Shown here: positions 8,582 through 8,761 of the stretch, one piece after another
How positions within the stretch are numbered: position 1 is the stretch's first letter
Layout of the letters: every line of letters starts with the position of its first letter
DNA from: Gemmatimonadota bacterium
GTDB taxonomy: Bacteria > 4572-55 > J002
DNA length: 8,761 nucleotides
Reading direction: 5' to 3'
Assembly: GCA_003697105.1 (NCBI GenBank)
Contig: RFFQ01000158.1
Coordinates: 1-8,761 of the forward strand
Notes under the pieces: model-generated
Told to the model about the DNA's origin: nothing
Databases searched by the model: none
What the model saw: only the letters and a program-made list of their open reading frames with translations
Translations under genes and position numbers: made by a program

Positions 8582-8761
8582 CGAGCCATTCGTAAATGCG
8601 AAACCCCCACCATAATGCGGATTCGGTAGGATACCCCCCGTAGAGACGTTGCAGTGCAACGTCTCTACGGATATCGCCCATCACCATCCCCAAAAATTTT
8701 GCCAGCGCCTCCAAACCGCGTGGAAAACCGGCACGCTTATCTGGATTCGGTAGGATACCCC
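8565..8761 (-). CDS. possible C-terminal fragment of an unidentified protein, partial
   Basis: On the minus strand one frame is open from the window edge (first full codon 8757-8759) for 65 codons to TAA at 8565-8567. It would run tail-to-tail with the ATPase gene, 20 nt apart. The peptide reads plausibly as protein (for example GFPRGLEALAKFLG, then ALWWGFRIYEWLELPNS at the end). However, its middle, RRDVALQRLYG, is encoded by the 33-bp palindrome, and it also crosses two copies of a 19-bp repeat in different frames. I recognise no family. It could be the real end of a gene that has taken up a palindromic repeat, or a chance open frame over repeats. Confidence 0.35.
   Translation of the reverse strand, partial: GILPNPDKRAGFPRGLEALAKFLGMVMGDIRRDVALQRLYGGYPTESALWWGFRIYEWLELPNS
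8619..8637. repeat. 19-bp direct repeat, copy 1
   Basis: GGATTCGGTAGGATACCCC occurs here and again, without mismatch, at 8743-8761, 124 bp further on. This copy abuts the 33-bp palindrome. Confidence 0.9.
8638..8670. repeat. 33-bp palindromic repeat (GTAGAGACGTTGCA type)
   Basis: Two perfect 16-bp arms (8638-8653, starting CCGTAGAGACG, and 8655-8670) flank a single central G. The arms would form a long stable hairpin in RNA or single-stranded DNA. I recall sequences of this type as dispersed palindromes in cyanobacterial and other filamentous-bacterial genomes. Lying 94 nt beyond the ATPase stop codon, it could also help end or protect that mRNA, but no U-tract follows. Confidence 0.85.
8743..8761. 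repeat. 19-bp direct repeat, copy 2, at the window edge
   Basis: An exact second copy of the sequence at 8619-8637, same orientation. The match ends at the last base of the window, so the true repeat may be longer and a second palindrome may follow. Confidence 0.9.

Noticed and set aside
8387-8659. Minus-strand 90-codon open frame
   Set aside because: Most of it lies antisense to the conserved 3' end of the ATPase gene and its start lies within the palindrome; the competing minus-strand frame ending at 8565 looks more protein-like.
8619-8761. CRISPR array
   Set aside because: Only two copies of a 19-bp repeat are seen, spaced 124 bp apart with a palindrome between them, unlike regular repeat-spacer units; no cas gene is in view.

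Overview
The window suggests a Gram-negative, mid-GC bacterium, probably an uncultured or filamentous lineage. The grounds are a dockerin-tailed choice-of-anchor-D protein, a CHAT-fold protein, a PilB/GspE-type ATPase with MshEN-like N-terminal motifs, an NAD-dependent DNA ligase, and a GTAGAGACGTTGCA-type palindrome of a kind I recall from cyanobacteria and other large filamentous bacteria. Candidatus Modulibacteria (KSB3), Chloroflexota and large filamentous gammaproteobacteria are all possible. No 16S or other decisive marker is present, so the taxonomic guess is weak.

Layout. (1) Bases 1-799, plus strand: the 3' end of a secreted protein made of repeated immunoglobulin-like ASH/choice-of-anchor-D modules, ending in one dockerin-like calcium loop. 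A perfect palindromic terminator follows at 821-860. (2) Bases 931-6090, minus strand: a tight four-gene cluster, transcribed in the order M48 zinc metallopeptidase, degenerate CHAT-domain protein, ligA, secreted beta-lactamase-like serine hydrolase. Gaps are 12, 31 and 26 nt, so one operon is likely. (3) Bases 6114-6288, minus strand: tRNA-Pro(CGG) with its own promoter and terminator, just upstream of the M48 gene. (4) Bases 6289-6382: a divergent intergenic region with a run of 12 G and then a strong sigma-70-type promoter. (5) Bases 6436-8544, plus strand: a GspE/PilB-like ATPase that keeps the Walker A loop and zinc tetracysteine but has lost the Asp-box and His-box residues. (6) Bases 8545-8761: a repeat-rich tail with short tandem repeats, a 33-bp near-perfect palindrome, a 19-bp direct repeat, and a possible C-terminal gene fragment on the minus strand converging on the ATPase gene.

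How the genes may work together. The M48/CHAT pair is the most suggestive unit: a zinc peptidase translated just ahead of a caspase-fold protein that appears to lack its catalytic His and Cys. ligA is housekeeping and may simply share the transcript. The GspE-like protein is a second example in this window of a familiar enzyme fold with key catalytic residues missing, which hints at a regulatory or scaffolding role. It stands alone, with no other type II secretion or type IV pilus gene in view.
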